A stretch of DNA of 43,326 bases from an uncultured Lachnospiraceae bacterium (GCA_947176505.1 CAMWQW010000029.1:1-43326); one strand, 5' to 3'; counted from the stretch's first letter, positions 25,983 through 35,957 are shown. Notes: generated from the sequence alone by a model not told the origin. Numbers and translations are program-made.

Positions 25983-26996
25983 TTGAGAAAAGATATTGAG
26001 ATTACGGGCAAACCGGCAGTACTGAAAGAACTGAATATCGGATTGATTAAGGATGCACTTGGCAGGCACGGACAGGCGACAAGGGTTGAAATTGCAAGAA
26101 TGACCGGAATCAGTCAGCCCACGGTGAATATGCTCATTAAAGAATTGACCGCTGACGGGACGGTTTTAAATCTGGGTGCCGCCCCTTCGACCGGAGGACG
26201 AAGAGCGGAAGTCTATACGCTGAATCAAAAAAAATTTGTAATCGCGCTTGTGGCAGTGAAGAGCGGTTTTTTTGAGATATCGGTGATTGATATGGAATTG
26301 AAAGAAGAATGGCATGACAGGATAGAACGCGGGCAGGAAGAAAACTGTAATGCACAGCTTGTCCGGATATTGCATGAGCTGATTCAGAAGAATGAACATA
26401 TCGGTGCGATTTCCGTAGGAGTGCAGGGTGCAGTGACAAACCGGGGTGAGGTGTTTGCGGTTCCTTCGGTGCCGGAATGGGAGAAATACCCTTTGCAGGC
26501 TGCATTGGAGGAACAGTTTCTGATGCCGGTAAAGATTACGAATGATATTAATGCTGTAGCAGCGGGTTACCAATCTTTGCACACACAGACAGAGAATATG
26601 ATATATCTGTATACGGACGGGGAAGGAATCGGAGCTGGGATTATTCTCGGTAAAGAAGTGTATTCCGGAAGCGGAAGCTTCGCAGGGGAGCTTGGTTATA
26701 TGCAGCTTGGCGGACATAGTGTGGAAGAGCTGATGTGTGACAAGAAAAGGGATTTGAATGCATTACTGGGACAAATCATAATCAATCTGATCTGTATGTA
26801 CAATCCGGAACTGATTGTATTAGATAGTGCGGAAAACTCGGCAAAGACGCTCGACATTGTCATGCAGGAATGCCGTCGGTTTCTGCCGGGTGACGTAATT
26901 CCACGGATAGATATGGCACACACCGAGGAATATTATTTCAGAGGACTCGGCAAACTGGGTAAAGAACTTGTGGACCGGAATCTTCATGTGGTGTAA
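25983..26996 (+). CDS. ROK-family transcriptional regulator
   Basis: This 337-residue protein has an N-terminal winged helix-turn-helix at about 24-62 (TRVEIARMTGISQPTVNMLI). A ROK sugar-sensing domain follows, including YTDGEGIGAGIILG and the FAGELGYMQLGG segment. The usual ROK zinc motif with several Cys after GE.GH is absent; only one Cys is near (ELMCDKK), so the zinc site is probably lost. The start is a TTG one base after the kinase stop, with GGAGGAG upstream inside the kinase end, indicating translational coupling. It most likely represses this GH4 and kinase set until a sugar or sugar phosphate binds. Confidence 0.85.
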   Translation: MRKDIEITGKPAVLKELNIGLIKDALGRHGQATRVEIARMTGISQPTVNMLIKELTADGTVLNLGAAPSTGGRRAEVYTLNQKKFVIALVAVKSGFFEISVIDMELKEEWHDRIERGQEENCNAQLVRILHELIQKNEHIGAISVGVQGAVTNRGEVFAVPSVPEWEKYPLQAALEEQFLMPVKITNDINAVAAGYQSLHTQTENMIYLYTDGEGIGAGIILGKEVYSGSGSFAGELGYMQLGGHSVEELMCDKKRDLNALLGQIIINLICMYNPELIVLDSAENSAKTLDIVMQECRRFLPGDVIPRIDMAHTEEYYFRGLGKLGKELVDRNLHVV

Positions 26997-27026
26997 AAAT
27001 TTTCTGTTATTGATAAGAATACTTGC

Positions 27027-27055
27027 TTGATGTTATTCCTAAATACAAATATAAT
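27027..27055 (+). promoter_or_regulatory. Sigma-A promoter for second chemoreceptor
   Basis: TTGATG (27027-27032), a 17-base spacer and a perfect TATAAT (27050-27055) lie about 97 bases before the chemoreceptor. It looks like a housekeeping promoter rather than the sigma-28 type often used for chemotaxis genes. Confidence 0.65.
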
Positions 27056-27151
27056 AAAAATAAATATATTATTATCAGCAGCAATTCCGTTATGTTATGT
27101 GGCATAATAATGTATTTCAATTATTTATTCTATTTTTAAGGGAGAAAAGTG

Positions 27152-28846
27152 ATGGGAAAAAGCGAGATGAATGTATCAGGACAAAAGAGCCAGTCTGCGA
27201 TGCTGCGTCGGTTGGTGCATCAGGCTTTTTTGGCGATTGGAATCGGAGCAGTATTACTTCTGGGATTTATTATGTTGAATCTCGGGACAACAAGAGTACA
27301 TACGGCACAAATTAACACAATGGCGGCATTAAACCAGTATCGTGTCGGTTCAAGGACGCTGACCTATGAGATACAGTCCTATGCTGCTACCGGCGAACAG
27401 GGATATTATGATGACTATAAGCAGGAATTGAATGTAGACCGTAACAGAGAGCAGGCTGTTGAAGCACTGAAGGACTGTGCTCTCACAGAAGACGAGTGGG
27501 CAAGTCTGAACAGAATATCAGAACTGTCGGAAGGTCTTGTTCCCTTGGAAAATGAGGCGGTAACCTGTGTGCAGAACGGAGATTATGAAGCGGCGCAGGC
27601 ATGCGTTTTCAGTGACGAGTACGGAGAGACTGTGAAGCAGATTAATCAGCTGACAGATGAAACAATCAACGATATTCTGGATAGAAAAGACAGAAAACAG
27701 TCAATGATGAAAGTGATACAATATATATTCGGAGTACTGTTTGCATGCTCTTTTGTCTACGTTATCATGCAGTTTATCAAGATAATCAAATTTGCAGAGA
27801 AAGAACTGTTAGAGCCAATCCAGAAAGTATCGGAACAGATGGAAGTGCTTGCAGAGGGCAATTTCCGTACGGAGCTGAAACTGGAAGAGGATGAAAGCGA
27901 AGTAGGTAAGATGGTAAGCGCTATTGCCTTTATGAAGAAAAATCTGCTTGCCATGGTAGAGGAAATTACCAAGATACTTGAGCAGATGGGAAATGGCAAC
28001 TACAATATACAGGTTGAGCAGGAATACGTGGGAGAGTTTGTGACGATCAAAGACTCCTTTCAGAAGATTGGTGAGAAAATGCGCGATACACTGTCCACAA
28101 TCCGCAATGTTTCCAGACAGATTGACAGCGGTTCCGGACAGTTGGCATGTGCTGCGGAAGACATGGCGGAAGGATGTACCGCGCAGGCAACGCAGGTGTC
28201 TGAATTGCTCTCAACATTTGAAAGTATGACACAGAGTATGGAATATAATACAAGGGAGGCTGAGGAATCTGCAAGGATTGCCACGAAGGCAGGTATAACG
28301 CTGGCAAACGGCAACCGGAAGATGGAGGAGCTTAAAGAGGCGATTCAGGATATCAGCAGATGTGCGGAACAAATCAGTACGATTATCGGTACGATTGAAG
28401 ATATCGCATCCCAGACGAATCTCTTAGCTTTGAATGCTGCGATCGAGGCAGCCAGAGCCGGAGAAGCCGGCAGAGGTTTTGCCGTTGTGGCAGAGCAGGT
28501 TAAGAATCTTGCAAACGAATCAGCGAGAGCGGCAGGCAAGACGACGGAGCTGATTGAAATGACAGTTGCGGCGATGGATAAGGGGATTTCGATTGCGGAT
28601 GAGACGGTGCTAAATATGAATGAAGTCATGACCGAGGCTCAGGCGGCAACGGAGAAGATGGAACAGATAGTAGAGATGTTGAAACAGGATACGGCGCGTA
28701 TGCGCGACGTGAATGACAACGTTGAGCAGGTCTCCTCTGTTGTTGACAATAATTCGGCTGCATCGGAGGAGACCGCGGCGGTCAGTGCGGAACAGAAGAC
28801 TCAGGTAGAGACGATGGTAGAACTGATGGAACAGTTTGAAATATAG
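27152..28846 (+). CDS. Methyl-accepting chemotaxis protein, four-helix-bundle sensor type
   Basis: This 564-residue chemoreceptor has membrane span 1 at about residues 24-45, then an all-helical extracellular region at 46-185 of the four-helix-bundle kind. Span 2 is at about 188-212, followed by a HAMP region near 213-265 and a signalling coiled coil. The highly conserved tip is at about 411-455 ([20 protein letters not shown]). ATG 27152 is chosen for its seven-base distance from GGGAG; a GTG directly before it is an alternative. It has no other chemotaxis gene beside it and appears to be monocistronic. Its stop abuts the stop of a convergent PHP phosphatase gene with no intervening base. 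Confidence 0.93.
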   Translation: MGKSEMNVSGQKSQSAMLRRLVHQAFLAIGIGAVLLLGFIMLNLGTTRVHTAQINTMAALNQYRVGSRTLTYEIQSYAATGEQGYYDDYKQELNVDRNREQAVEALKDCALTEDEWASLNRISELSEGLVPLENEAVTCVQNGDYEAAQACVFSDEYGETVKQINQLTDETINDILDRKDRKQSMMKVIQYIFGVLFACSFVYVIMQFIKIIKFAEKELLEPIQKVSEQMEVLAEGNFRTELKLEEDESEVGKMVSAIAFMKKNLLAMVEEITKILEQMGNGNYNIQVEQEYVGEFVTIKDSFQKIGEKMRDTLSTIRNVSRQIDSGSGQLACAAEDMAEGCTAQATQVSELLSTFESMTQSMEYNTREAEESARIATKAGITLANGNRKMEELKEAIQDISRCAEQISTIIGTIEDIASQTNLLALNAAIEAARAGEAGRGFAVVAEQVKNLANESARAAGKTTELIEMTVAAMDKGISIADETVLNMNEVMTEAQAATEKMEQIVEMLKQDTARMRDVNDNVEQVSSVVDNNSAASEETAAVSAEQKTQVETMVELMEQFEI

Positions 28847-29662
28847 TTATAACTTATGAAATGAAGGGCTGCGTTTTTCAAAAGTAGTATAGTACTGAAA
28901 ACCGCAGTCCTTTAATATGTCTGCCGCACGGTCGAAGGCAAAGGCAATCTGCTTTGGATTATGCGCATCGGAACCGGTTGTGATAATCTCTCCGCCCAGT
29001 TCACGGTAGCGTTTCAGCACGCCGACACAAGGATTAGGTTCTCGCAGACCTCTGGCGAGTCCGGCTGTATTGATTTCGATACCTTTGCCCATGGAGATAA
29101 TTTTTTCCAGTATTTGGTCAAAAATATCACGGTATGCTTCATAAGAATAGCCTTCGTCTTTTGCCGGACCGTAGCGCACTACATAGTCAAGATGACCGTA
29201 TATATCGAAATTGCTGTAAACTTTCAGGTTTTCAAGAATTGACTCGAAGTATTCCAGATAGGCTTCTTCCTGCGCCCGTCCTTCGTAAAAAGAAGACCAA
29301 TACGGGTCTTTGCCGTTGCAGATATGGGAGGAACCAATAATGAAATCATAGTCGTGTTCCTTGGCAAAAGCAGCATTTTTGCGCGATAAGTGCGGCTGCA
29401 GACCTAGTTCCACGCCGAAACAAAGCGTAATCTGATCGGCATATTTCTCTCTTAGCTTCAGGAAATCATACAGATAAGCGCCGGGGTTTAAGTCCCAAAA
29501 ACCGGCAGGGGAGGATTCCGATACCGGATAATCATAATCGTTATGTTCCGTAAAGCACATGTGTGTCAGACCTGCTCTGATGCCCTGTTTAATCATTTCT
29601 TCCATGGGAGTATCCGAATCGGCTGAGAAAGAAGAGTGTAAATGGTAGTCTGCTTTGATCAT
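28847..29662 (-). CDS. PHP-domain histidinol-phosphatase-like protein (HisJ family)
   Basis: This 271-residue cytoplasmic metal-dependent phosphatase has the PHP signature DYHLHSSFS at residues 5-13 supplying the first metal His pair. Further metal ligands are seen in FTEHND, GVELG and the C-terminal TGSDAH. Length and motif order fit HisJ histidinol-phosphatase, which dephosphorylates L-histidinol phosphate in histidine synthesis. No other his gene is nearby, so it could act on another phosphate ester. An AGGAGG ribosome site (minus strand) precedes the ATG. The gene converges on the chemoreceptor with zero spacing, and a strong hairpin lies inside its 3' end. Confidence 0.82.
   Translation of the reverse strand: MIKADYHLHSSFSADSDTPMEEMIKQGIRAGLTHMCFTEHNDYDYPVSESSPAGFWDLNPGAYLYDFLKLREKYADQITLCFGVELGLQPHLSRKNAAFAKEHDYDFIIGSSHICNGKDPYWSSFYEGRAQEEAYLEYFESILENLKVYSNFDIYGHLDYVVRYGPAKDEGYSYEAYRDIFDQILEKIISMGKGIEINTAGLARGLREPNPCVGVLKRYRELGGEIITTGSDAHNPKQIAFAFDRAADILKDCGFQYYTTFEKRSPSFHKL
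28866..28913 (+). terminator. Hairpin inside 3' end of the PHP gene, possible terminator of the chemoreceptor
   Basis: GGGCTGCG (28866-28873) pairs with CGCAGTCC (28903-28910) with one G-T wobble, extended by TTTTCA pairing with TGAAAA. A short T-run follows on the plus strand. It would end chemoreceptor transcription inside the convergent coding region. Confidence 0.45.
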
Positions 29663-29833
29663 TACATAAGCCTCCTGATTGTTTAATTGAGTTCAGAGTT
29701 TATGAGCTGCTTAAATGTGAACTATATTTAATCATATTTTTTGTATGATTTGGTCTGTTTCTGTGTAATATAATTCACTATAACCGATTTTTTCACCAAA
29801 AACAATATTTCTCAATTATTTTTGATTTACGTC

Positions 29834-29862
29834 TTGAATTTTTGGGACAAATTGGGTAAAAT
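29834..29862 (+). promoter_or_regulatory. Sigma-A promoter for gapA
   Basis: TTGAAT (29834-29839) and TAAAAT (29857-29862) are separated by 17 bases and lie 94 bases before gapA in a 293-base gap. The rest of that gap is AT-rich; I see no other feature in it. Confidence 0.6.
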
Positions 29863-29955
29863 GAATCTGCTGACTAAATTTTACCAATCTTATGCGTATG
29901 TGTGTATAGGATGGGCAAAATTATATAAAAAACATTATTTAGGAGGGACTAAAAA

Positions 29956-30957
29956 ATGGCAGTAAGAGTAGCAATTAATGGTTTTGGCCGTATCGGTCGT
30001 CTTGCATTCAGACAGATGTTTGGTGCAGAGGGATATGAAGTAGTAGCAATCAATGATTTAACAAGCCCTAAGATGTTGGCACACTTGTTAAAATATGATT
30101 CTTCTCAGGGTAAATACGCTCTGGCAGATACTGTATCCGCAGGCGAAGATACAATTACAGTTGATGGCAAGACACTTAAAATCTACAAAGAGCCCGATGC
30201 AAATAACTGCCCTTGGGGTGAGTTGAAAGTTGACGTTGTATTAGAGTGCTCCGGCTTCTATACAAGCAAAGAGAAAGCACAGGCACATATCAATGCCGGC
30301 GCAAGAAAAGTTGTTATTTCTGCACCCGCAGGTAACGACCTTCCTACAATCGTTTACAATGTAAACCATGAGACATTGAAAGCTGAGGATACAATCATTT
30401 CTGCAGCTTCTTGTACAACAAACTGCTTGGCTCCTATGGCTAAAGCGCTGAATGACTTAGCAGGCATCAAGTCCGGTATCATGAGCACAATCCATGCTTA
30501 CACAGGCGATCAGATGATTCTTGACGGTCCTCAGAGAAAGGGTGACTTAAGAAGATCCCGCGCAGGTGCTGTAAATATCGTTCCTAACAGCACAGGTGCA
30601 GCTAAAGCTATCGGTTTGGTTATTCCTGAGCTGAACGGCAAGCTGATCGGCTCCGCACAGCGTGTTCCTACTCCGACAGGTTCTACAACAATCCTTGTAG
30701 CAACTGTTGAGAAATCTGTAACTAAGGATGAAATCAATGCAGCTATGAAAGCAGCAGCTACAGAGTCCTTCGGTTACAATGAGGATGAAATCGTTTCTTC
30801 CGATATCGTAGGAAGCACATATGGTTCTATCTTCGATGCAACACAGACTATGGTTGGCGAAGACAATCTGGTTCAGGTTGTTTCTTGGTATGACAATGAG
30901 AACAGCTACACATCTCAGATGGTTCGTACAATCAAATACTTCTCTGAGTTAGCATAG
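29956..30957 (+). CDS. gapA: Glyceraldehyde-3-phosphate dehydrogenase, type I
   Basis: This 333-residue glycolytic enzyme converts glyceraldehyde 3-phosphate and phosphate to 1,3-bisphosphoglycerate. It has the Rossmann loop INGFGRIGR (8-16), an Asp at the end of strand 2 (INDL) consistent with NAD use, and the catalytic Cys153 in ASCTTNC. The later motifs TIHAYTGDQ and SWYDNE are also present. Length is normal. A GGAGGG ribosome site precedes the ATG. A UUCG-loop hairpin, a dispersed-repeat-like segment and a strong terminator (31044-31075) lie between it and pgk, so gapA can be transcribed separately. Confidence 0.98.
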   Translation: MAVRVAINGFGRIGRLAFRQMFGAEGYEVVAINDLTSPKMLAHLLKYDSSQGKYALADTVSAGEDTITVDGKTLKIYKEPDANNCPWGELKVDVVLECSGFYTSKEKAQAHINAGARKVVISAPAGNDLPTIVYNVNHETLKAEDTIISAASCTTNCLAPMAKALNDLAGIKSGIMSTIHAYTGDQMILDGPQRKGDLRRSRAGAVNIVPNSTGAAKAIGLVIPELNGKLIGSAQRVPTPTGSTTILVATVEKSVTKDEINAAMKAAATESFGYNEDEIVSSDIVGSTYGSIFDATQTMVGEDNLVQVVSWYDNENSYTSQMVRTIKYFSELA

Positions 30958-30963
30958 AAGTAA

Positions 30964-31008
30964 ATTCCTAGCGGAATTAACTTGGCGAGATTCGCTTCGG
31001 CGAACTTG
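30964..31008. repeat. Two small palindromes, one with a UUCG loop, resembling the 42 kb repeat
   Basis: ATTCC-TAGC-GGAAT is a perfect small hairpin at 30964-30977. TTCGC-TTCG-GCGAA (30991-31004) forms a UUCG tetraloop. The surrounding GCGAGATTCGCTTCG resembles the reverse complement of the paired repeats at 42015-42138, suggesting a diverged member of one family. Confidence 0.5.
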
Positions 31009-31043
31009 GTGAAGAACGGAATATAATACGAGATGTAAAATTT

Positions 31044-31075
31044 GAGGCTCGGCCGTTGGGCCGGGTCTCTTTTTT
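31044..31075 (+). terminator. Rho-independent terminator after gapA
   Basis: GAGGCTCGGCC (31044-31054) pairs with GGCCGGGTCTC (31059-31069) through 11 pairs including two G-T wobbles, with a GTTG loop. Six T follow. Confidence 0.9.
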
Positions 31076-31165
31076 CCGACAAGGTAATTTAGGAAAATAA
31101 CAAATATATATATTCAATAAATGAAATGATAAATCTTAAGTTAACAAAATCAGGAGGACATAACA

Positions 31166-32398
31166 ATGGCATTAAATAAGAAATCCGTAGATGATATTAA
31201 TGTTAAAGGCAAACGCGTTCTTATAAGATGCGACTTTAACGTACCGTTAAAAGAGGGTAAGATTACTGATGAGACACGTATCGTTGCAGCGCTTCCTACA
31301 ATTAAGAAGCTGATTGCTGACGGCGGCAAGGTTATCCTTTGCTCTCACCTCGGCAAAGTTAAGAACGGTCCTAACGAAGGTGAGTCCCTTGCACCTGTTG
31401 CAGAGAGACTTTCCGAGAAATTAGGCAAACCCGTTAATTTCGTAGCAGATTACAATGTAACCGGTGAGGCAGCTACAGCAGCAGTTGCAGCAATGAATGA
31501 GGGTGATGTAGTTCTGCTTCAGAATACACGTTTCCGTGGCAAAGAAGAGACGAAACCTACAGATGCGGGAGAAGCTTTTGCGAAAGAACTGGCAGATTTG
31601 GCAGATGTTTATGTATGTGATGCTTTCGGTTCCGCACATAGAGCACATGCATCCGTAGCTGTTGTTACAAAATATATCTCTGAAAAAGGCGGCGAGAATG
31701 CAGTTGGTTACTTAATGCAGAAGGAAATTGACTTCTTGGGCAACGCAGTTGAGAATCCGGTAAGACCTTTCGTGGCAATTCTTGGCGGCGCGAAGGTAGC
31801 AGATAAGTTGAATGTTATCAACAACCTGCTCGAGAAATGTGATACATTGATTATCGGTGGCGGTATGGCGTTTACTTTCCTGAAAGCTCAGGGAATGGAG
31901 ATTGGTAACTCCTTAGTAGACGATGAGAAGCTTGATTATTGTAAAGAAATGATGGCTAAGGCTGAGAAGTTAGGCAAGAAACTTCTTCTTCCTATCGATA
32001 CAACTGTAGCAGACGGTTTCCCGAATCCGATTGACGCAGAAATCGAAGTAGAAGTAGTTGACGCCGACAAGATCCCGGCAGACAAAGAAGGTCTTGATAT
32101 CGGTACAAAGACGGCAGAGATGTATGCTGACGCAGTGAAGTCCGCGAAGACTGTAGTATGGAACGGACCGATGGGCGTATTTGAGAACCCGATTCTTGCA
32201 AAAGGTACGATTGCAGTAGCAAAATCTTTGGCAGAAACTTCCGCAACAACAATCATCGGCGGTGGTGACAGCGCAGCGGCTGTTAATCAGTTAGGCTTTG
32301 CAGATAAGATGTCTCACATTTCTACAGGCGGTGGCGCATCCCTTGAGTTCTTAGAGGGCAGGGAACTTCCCGGCGTAGTGGCTGCAGATGATAAATAA
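31166..32398 (+). CDS. pgk: Phosphoglycerate kinase
   Basis: This 410-residue enzyme transfers phosphate from 1,3-bisphosphoglycerate to ADP, the step after GapA. The substrate-binding signature RCDFNVPL is at residues 22-29, and later landmarks include the SHLGK segment, [10 protein letters not shown] and the nucleotide-side [10 protein letters not shown]. Length is typical of bacterial Pgk. A CAGGAGG ribosome site lies before ATG 31166. It stands about 90 bases beyond the gapA terminator; I see no well-spaced promoter between. The tpiA start follows 77 bases after its stop, so pgk and tpiA probably share a transcript. Confidence 0.98.
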   Translation: MALNKKSVDDINVKGKRVLIRCDFNVPLKEGKITDETRIVAALPTIKKLIADGGKVILCSHLGKVKNGPNEGESLAPVAERLSEKLGKPVNFVADYNVTGEAATAAVAAMNEGDVVLLQNTRFRGKEETKPTDAGEAFAKELADLADVYVCDAFGSAHRAHASVAVVTKYISEKGGENAVGYLMQKEIDFLGNAVENPVRPFVAILGGAKVADKLNVINNLLEKCDTLIIGGGMAFTFLKAQGMEIGNSLVDDEKLDYCKEMMAKAEKLGKKLLLPIDTTVADGFPNPIDAEIEVEVVDADKIPADKEGLDIGTKTAEMYADAVKSAKTVVWNGPMGVFENPILAKGTIAVAKSLAETSATTIIGGGDSAAAVNQLGFADKMSHISTGGGASLEFLEGRELPGVVAADDK

Positions 32399-32475
32399 GC
32401 AGCTGTCAGTCTTTCGGGATGAATGGTAAGCAAGATAAAGAGATTGTATATAGAAAGTATAAGGAGAATAACACA

Positions 32476-33225
32476 ATGGCAAGAAAGAAAATCGTAGCCG
32501 GTAACTGGAAGATGAACATGACTCCCAGTGAGGCAGTGAAATTATGTGACGAGTTAAAAGACTTGGTAAAATCCGATGATGTGGACGTAGTATATTGCGT
32601 ACCCGCAATTGATATCGTACCGGTTGTTGAGGCTGTAAAAGGCACCAACGTAGAAGTAGGCGCTGAGAATATGTACTTTGAGGAGAAAGGTGCATACACA
32701 GGCGAAATCTCCGCTGCCATGATTAAAGATGCAGGCGCTAAGTATGTTATCATCGGACATTCCGAGAGACGTGACTACTTCAAAGAGGATGATGTTCTCT
32801 TAAATAAGAAAGTGAAGAAGGCTTTTGAGGCAGGTCTTACACCGATTCTTTGCTGTGGTGAGACATTGGAGCAGAGAGAGATGGGCGTTACCATGGACTG
32901 GATCAGATTGCAGATTAAATCTGACCTTACAGAGATTACTGCAGATCAGGTTAAGAGCATGGTTATCGCATATGAGCCTATCTGGGCAATCGGCACAGGT
33001 AAGACAGCTACGACTGAGCAGGCTGAAGAAGTATGCAAAGGTATCCGCGAGTGCATCGCTGAGATTTATGATGCAGCTACCGCAGATGCAGTTCGCATCC
33101 AGTATGGCGGTTCTGTAAACGCCGGCAATGCGGCAGAGCTGTTCGGACAGCCCGATATCGACGGTGGTCTGGTAGGCGGCGCTTCTTTGAAGGCTGACTT
33201 CGGTAAGATTGTGAATTATAAATAA
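32476..33225 (+). CDS. tpiA: Triose-phosphate isomerase
   Basis: This 249-residue enzyme interconverts dihydroxyacetone phosphate and glyceraldehyde 3-phosphate. Catalytic residues are Lys12 in GNWKMN, His95 in IIGHSERR and Glu167 in [11 protein letters not shown], and the phosphate-binding YGGSV is near the C-terminus. ATG 32476 is chosen because AAGGAG lies nine bases before it and the protein then has the family's standard N-terminus; the frame is open 19 codons further upstream. A terminator follows at 33268-33307. The cluster has no gpmI or eno gene in this window. Confidence 0.98.
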   Translation: MARKKIVAGNWKMNMTPSEAVKLCDELKDLVKSDDVDVVYCVPAIDIVPVVEAVKGTNVEVGAENMYFEEKGAYTGEISAAMIKDAGAKYVIIGHSERRDYFKEDDVLLNKKVKKAFEAGLTPILCCGETLEQREMGVTMDWIRLQIKSDLTEITADQVKSMVIAYEPIWAIGTGKTATTEQAEEVCKGIRECIAEIYDAATADAVRIQYGGSVNAGNAAELFGQPDIDGGLVGGASLKADFGKIVNYK

Positions 33226-33267
33226 TAGGGCTTTGCAATAAGCTGACAATTAAAAATGTGATAAAAT

Positions 33268-33307
33268 GGGGTATCAAAGGATATGTGTTTCTTTGATATC
33301 CCTTTTT
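33268..33307 (+). terminator. Rho-independent terminator after tpiA
   Basis: GGGTATCAAAG pairs with CTTTGATATCCC with one bulged base, around a short AT-rich loop, and is followed by five T. It ends the glycolytic cluster. Confidence 0.85.
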
Positions 33308-33308
33308 A

Positions 33309-33337
33309 TTGAAGTGAACTCTATTATGTTTTATAAT
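33309..33337 (+). promoter_or_regulatory. Sigma-A promoter for HD/HAD/GH130 operon
   Basis: TTGAAG (33309-33314), a 17-base spacer and a perfect TATAAT (33332-33337) begin right after the tpiA terminator, about 72 bases before the HD-domain gene. Confidence 0.65.
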
Positions 33338-33408
33338 GCTTTAAGAAAGTTAAGAAGATATAAGTATCATCTATATTTGCTGAAAATACAGAGAGGCATA
33401 TTGAATTT

Positions 33409-34209
33409 ATGGAGATAGACAGACAGAAAGTCATAAAAGCTTTTAAAGATTATGTGGACAATTATAACACTACAGATGAAAAAATACGGCTGAAAATCGA
33501 GCATACCTACCGGGTAAGTGAGTTGTGTGAGAGTATTGCGCAGTCACTGCAGCTTGATGGGACAGAGTGTGACCTTGCGTGGCTTCTTGGTATGCTGCAC
33601 GATATCGGGAGATTTGAACAGCTTAGGAATTACGGGACTTTTATTGATGCCCAGTCTATTGATCATGCTCTGTACGGCGCTGAAATTCTGTTTGAACAGG
33701 ACAGAATCAGAGATTATATTGAGGATGCCGTAGAGGACAAAATGTTAAGGACGGCAGTGGCATATCACAGTGCATATCGTCTACCGGAAGTATTGGATGA
33801 GCGTACAAGAATGTTCTGCCAGATTTTGCGGGACGCAGATAAAATAGATATCTTAAAGGTGAATGTGGATTTTCCTCTTGAGGAAATCTATAATGTATCA
33901 ACGGACAAACTCCTTACAGCAGAAGTGAGCGAAGCGGTCATGGAGGCGTTTAAGGAAGGTCATACCGTGCTGCGCAGTCTTAAAAGGACGCCGGCGGATA
34001 ATGTAGTGGGACATATTTCACTGGTATATGAGCTAGTCTATCCGAGAAGTCTTGCGCTAGTCAAAGAGCAGGGATATATACAGAAACTCATGGATTTCCA
34101 ATCGAAAAATCCAAAGACGCAGGGACAGTTTGAACAGATACGGGAGACCATGAAAGGATATCTCCAAGAAGCAGAGAAAGGACTGGCATGCAGGGATGAG
34201 GGAGTATAA
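33409..34209 (+). CDS. HD-domain phosphohydrolase-like protein
   Basis: This 266-residue cytoplasmic protein has an HD-superfamily metal site: His32 in EHTYRV, His64-Asp65 in MLHDIGRFEQ, and a later Asp in RDADKID (~141-147). Members are metal-dependent phosphohydrolases acting on nucleotides, sugar phosphates or cyclic dinucleotides. The substrate cannot be read from sequence. The ATG has only a weak GAGAGG ribosome site 12 bases away, so translation may be modest. Its last 14 bases overlap the HAD gene start, which suggests coupling. GH130 follows, so a link to sugar-phosphate handling is possible. Confidence 0.8.
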   Translation: MEIDRQKVIKAFKDYVDNYNTTDEKIRLKIEHTYRVSELCESIAQSLQLDGTECDLAWLLGMLHDIGRFEQLRNYGTFIDAQSIDHALYGAEILFEQDRIRDYIEDAVEDKMLRTAVAYHSAYRLPEVLDERTRMFCQILRDADKIDILKVNVDFPLEEIYNVSTDKLLTAEVSEAVMEAFKEGHTVLRSLKRTPADNVVGHISLVYELVYPRSLALVKEQGYIQKLMDFQSKNPKTQGQFEQIRETMKGYLQEAEKGLACRDEGV

Positions 34210-34945
34210 AAATTATATTTTTGATTTGTATGGCACGTTGGTTGATATACATACGAATGAGAGTAAAGCATCTTTGTGGAAAAATATGGCAGAAATTTAT
34301 TCCTTGATGGGGGCAGCCTATACTCCGAAAGAATTAAGGAAACAGTACAAAAGGTTAATTTATGAGGAAATACCGAAGACGAAAGCAAAGATAAACCAGA
34401 GATATTCCGGCGAACCATTATCAGACGAAGACATAGAAATTTCTTTGGAGAATGTATTCACAAAATTGTTTGTACAACAAGGAGTAGATGTGACTGATGC
34501 TCAAATCAGGCAGATTGGCATTGTATTCAGAAGCTTGTCCTTTGGGTATGTCAGGTTATTTGAGGGCGTACCGGAGCTTCTTAGGAGTCTTAAGAAAAAC
34601 GGAAAAAGAGTATATCTGCTATCCAATGCACAGCGTATGTTTACAGAGCCGGAGATGAAAATGCTCGGCATTTATGAATGCTTTGACGGTATTCTATATT
34701 CCTCGGATGCAGGGGTGAAGAAACCTTCGTATCATTTTTTTGATGTCCTATTTACAAAGTATAATTTGCGCAAAGAAGATTCTGTCATGATTGGAAACGA
34801 ATACCGCGCAGATATTTATGGAGCGGAACGTTACGGAATTGACAGTATGTACGTGTTTACGGCGCAGTCCGGAGAGAATCCCGTAACGCTGCCAAATAAT
34901 TGCAGAAGACTGGAGCGGATAAGCGAAGTGTGGGATGAGAAGTAG
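34196..34945 (+). CDS. HAD-superfamily hydrolase with DxY motif
   Basis: This 249-residue cytoplasmic protein has a HAD fold. Motif I is FDLYGTLVD with the nucleophile Asp10. The second Asp of the usual DxD, which acts as acid/base in phosphatases, is Tyr12. Motif II is LLSNAQ, the Lys of motif III lies in GVKKPSY, and motif IV is in MIGNEYRADI. The DxY form is seen in L-2-haloacid dehalogenases and some class I HAD proteins of uncertain function, so a simple phosphatase role should not be assumed. It overlaps the HD gene by 14 bases and is followed 31 bases later by the GH130 phosphorylase. Confidence 0.82.
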   Translation: MREYKNYIFDLYGTLVDIHTNESKASLWKNMAEIYSLMGAAYTPKELRKQYKRLIYEEIPKTKAKINQRYSGEPLSDEDIEISLENVFTKLFVQQGVDVTDAQIRQIGIVFRSLSFGYVRLFEGVPELLRSLKKNGKRVYLLSNAQRMFTEPEMKMLGIYECFDGILYSSDAGVKKPSYHFFDVLFTKYNLRKEDSVMIGNEYRADIYGAERYGIDSMYVFTAQSGENPVTLPNNCRRLERISEVWDEK

Positions 34946-34976
34946 TGTAAATTATTGTATATAAGGAGGTAGTAAT

Positions 34977-35957
34977 ATGGCAAAGATTATTGGAAAGAAT
35001 TTACCGAATATGCCGTGGCAGGAGCCGGCAGGTGAGAACGGGATGCCGGTATGGCGTTATGATGCGAATCCGATTATAGAGAGATTTGCAACAAAGAACT
35101 CAAACAGTATTTTTAACAGTGCGGTCGTTCCTTTTGAGGACGGATATGCAGGGGTGTTCCGCTGTGACAGTAAGTCTATCAGCATGGACATTTTTACGGG
35201 ATTTAGTAAGGACGGTATTCATTGGGACATTGCGGACGAACCGATTGTGTTTCAAGGTGCGCATCCGGAGGTGGCAAAGCGGGATTTCCGATACGACCCG
35301 AGAGTTTGTTTCTTGGAGGACCGATATTATGTGACATGGTGTAACGGTTACCATGAATATCCGACCATTGGAATCGGCTATACGTTTGACTTTAAGACTT
35401 TTTACCAGATGGAAAATGCCTTTTTGCCATTTAACAGGAACGGTGTGCTGTTTCCGAGAAAAATCGGCGGAAAGTACTATATGCTCAGCCGTCCGAGTGA
35501 CAACGGGCATACGCCGTTCGGAGATATTTTCTTAAGTGAGAGTCCGGATCTGAAGTATTGGGGCTGTCATCGCTATGTTATGGGTGCGGTAAAGGGTGAT
35601 TATTCGGCATGGCAGTGTACAAAAATTGGTGCCGGCTGTGTGCCGATGGAGACAGACGAAGGGTGGCTTCTGATATATCATGGCGTTATCAATACATGCA
35701 ACGGGTTTGTCTATCGGGCAGGCTGCGCATTGCTTGATTTGGAAGAACCTTGGAGGGTGCTTAAGAGAACAAGAAATTATATTTTAGGTCCGCATGAGCT
35801 GTATGAATGTGTAGGTGATGTTCCCAATGTGGTATTTCCGTGTGCTGCATTGACAGATGCGTCAACAGGCAGAATTGCCATTTACTACGGATGTGCAGAT
35901 ACGGTAACCGGGCTGGCTTTTACTACAGTGGAGCGTTTGATGGAAGCTATGGAATAG
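34977..35957 (+). CDS. GH130 beta-mannoside phosphorylase
   Basis: This 326-residue cytoplasmic five-bladed propeller enzyme has the GH130 catalytic Asp107 in RYDPRVCF. Other family landmarks are the N-terminal [15 protein letters not shown] and [11 protein letters not shown]130 enzymes cleave beta-mannosides with phosphate, giving alpha-mannose 1-phosphate. Length fits the mannosyl-oligosaccharide or 1,2-oligomannan phosphorylase branch rather than the longer mannosyl-glucose form. The subgroup is not certain by eye. An AAGGAGGT ribosome site lies seven bases before the ATG. It is the last gene of the probable HD, HAD, GH130 operon. No mannoside transporter or mannanase is nearby. Confidence 0.87.
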   Translation: MAKIIGKNLPNMPWQEPAGENGMPVWRYDANPIIERFATKNSNSIFNSAVVPFEDGYAGVFRCDSKSISMDIFTGFSKDGIHWDIADEPIVFQGAHPEVAKRDFRYDPRVCFLEDRYYVTWCNGYHEYPTIGIGYTFDFKTFYQMENAFLPFNRNGVLFPRKIGGKYYMLSRPSDNGHTPFGDIFLSESPDLKYWGCHRYVMGAVKGDYSAWQCTKIGAGCVPMETDEGWLLIYHGVINTCNGFVYRAGCALLDLEEPWRVLKRTRNYILGPHELYECVGDVPNVVFPCAALTDASTGRIAIYYGCADTVTGLAFTTVERLMEAME

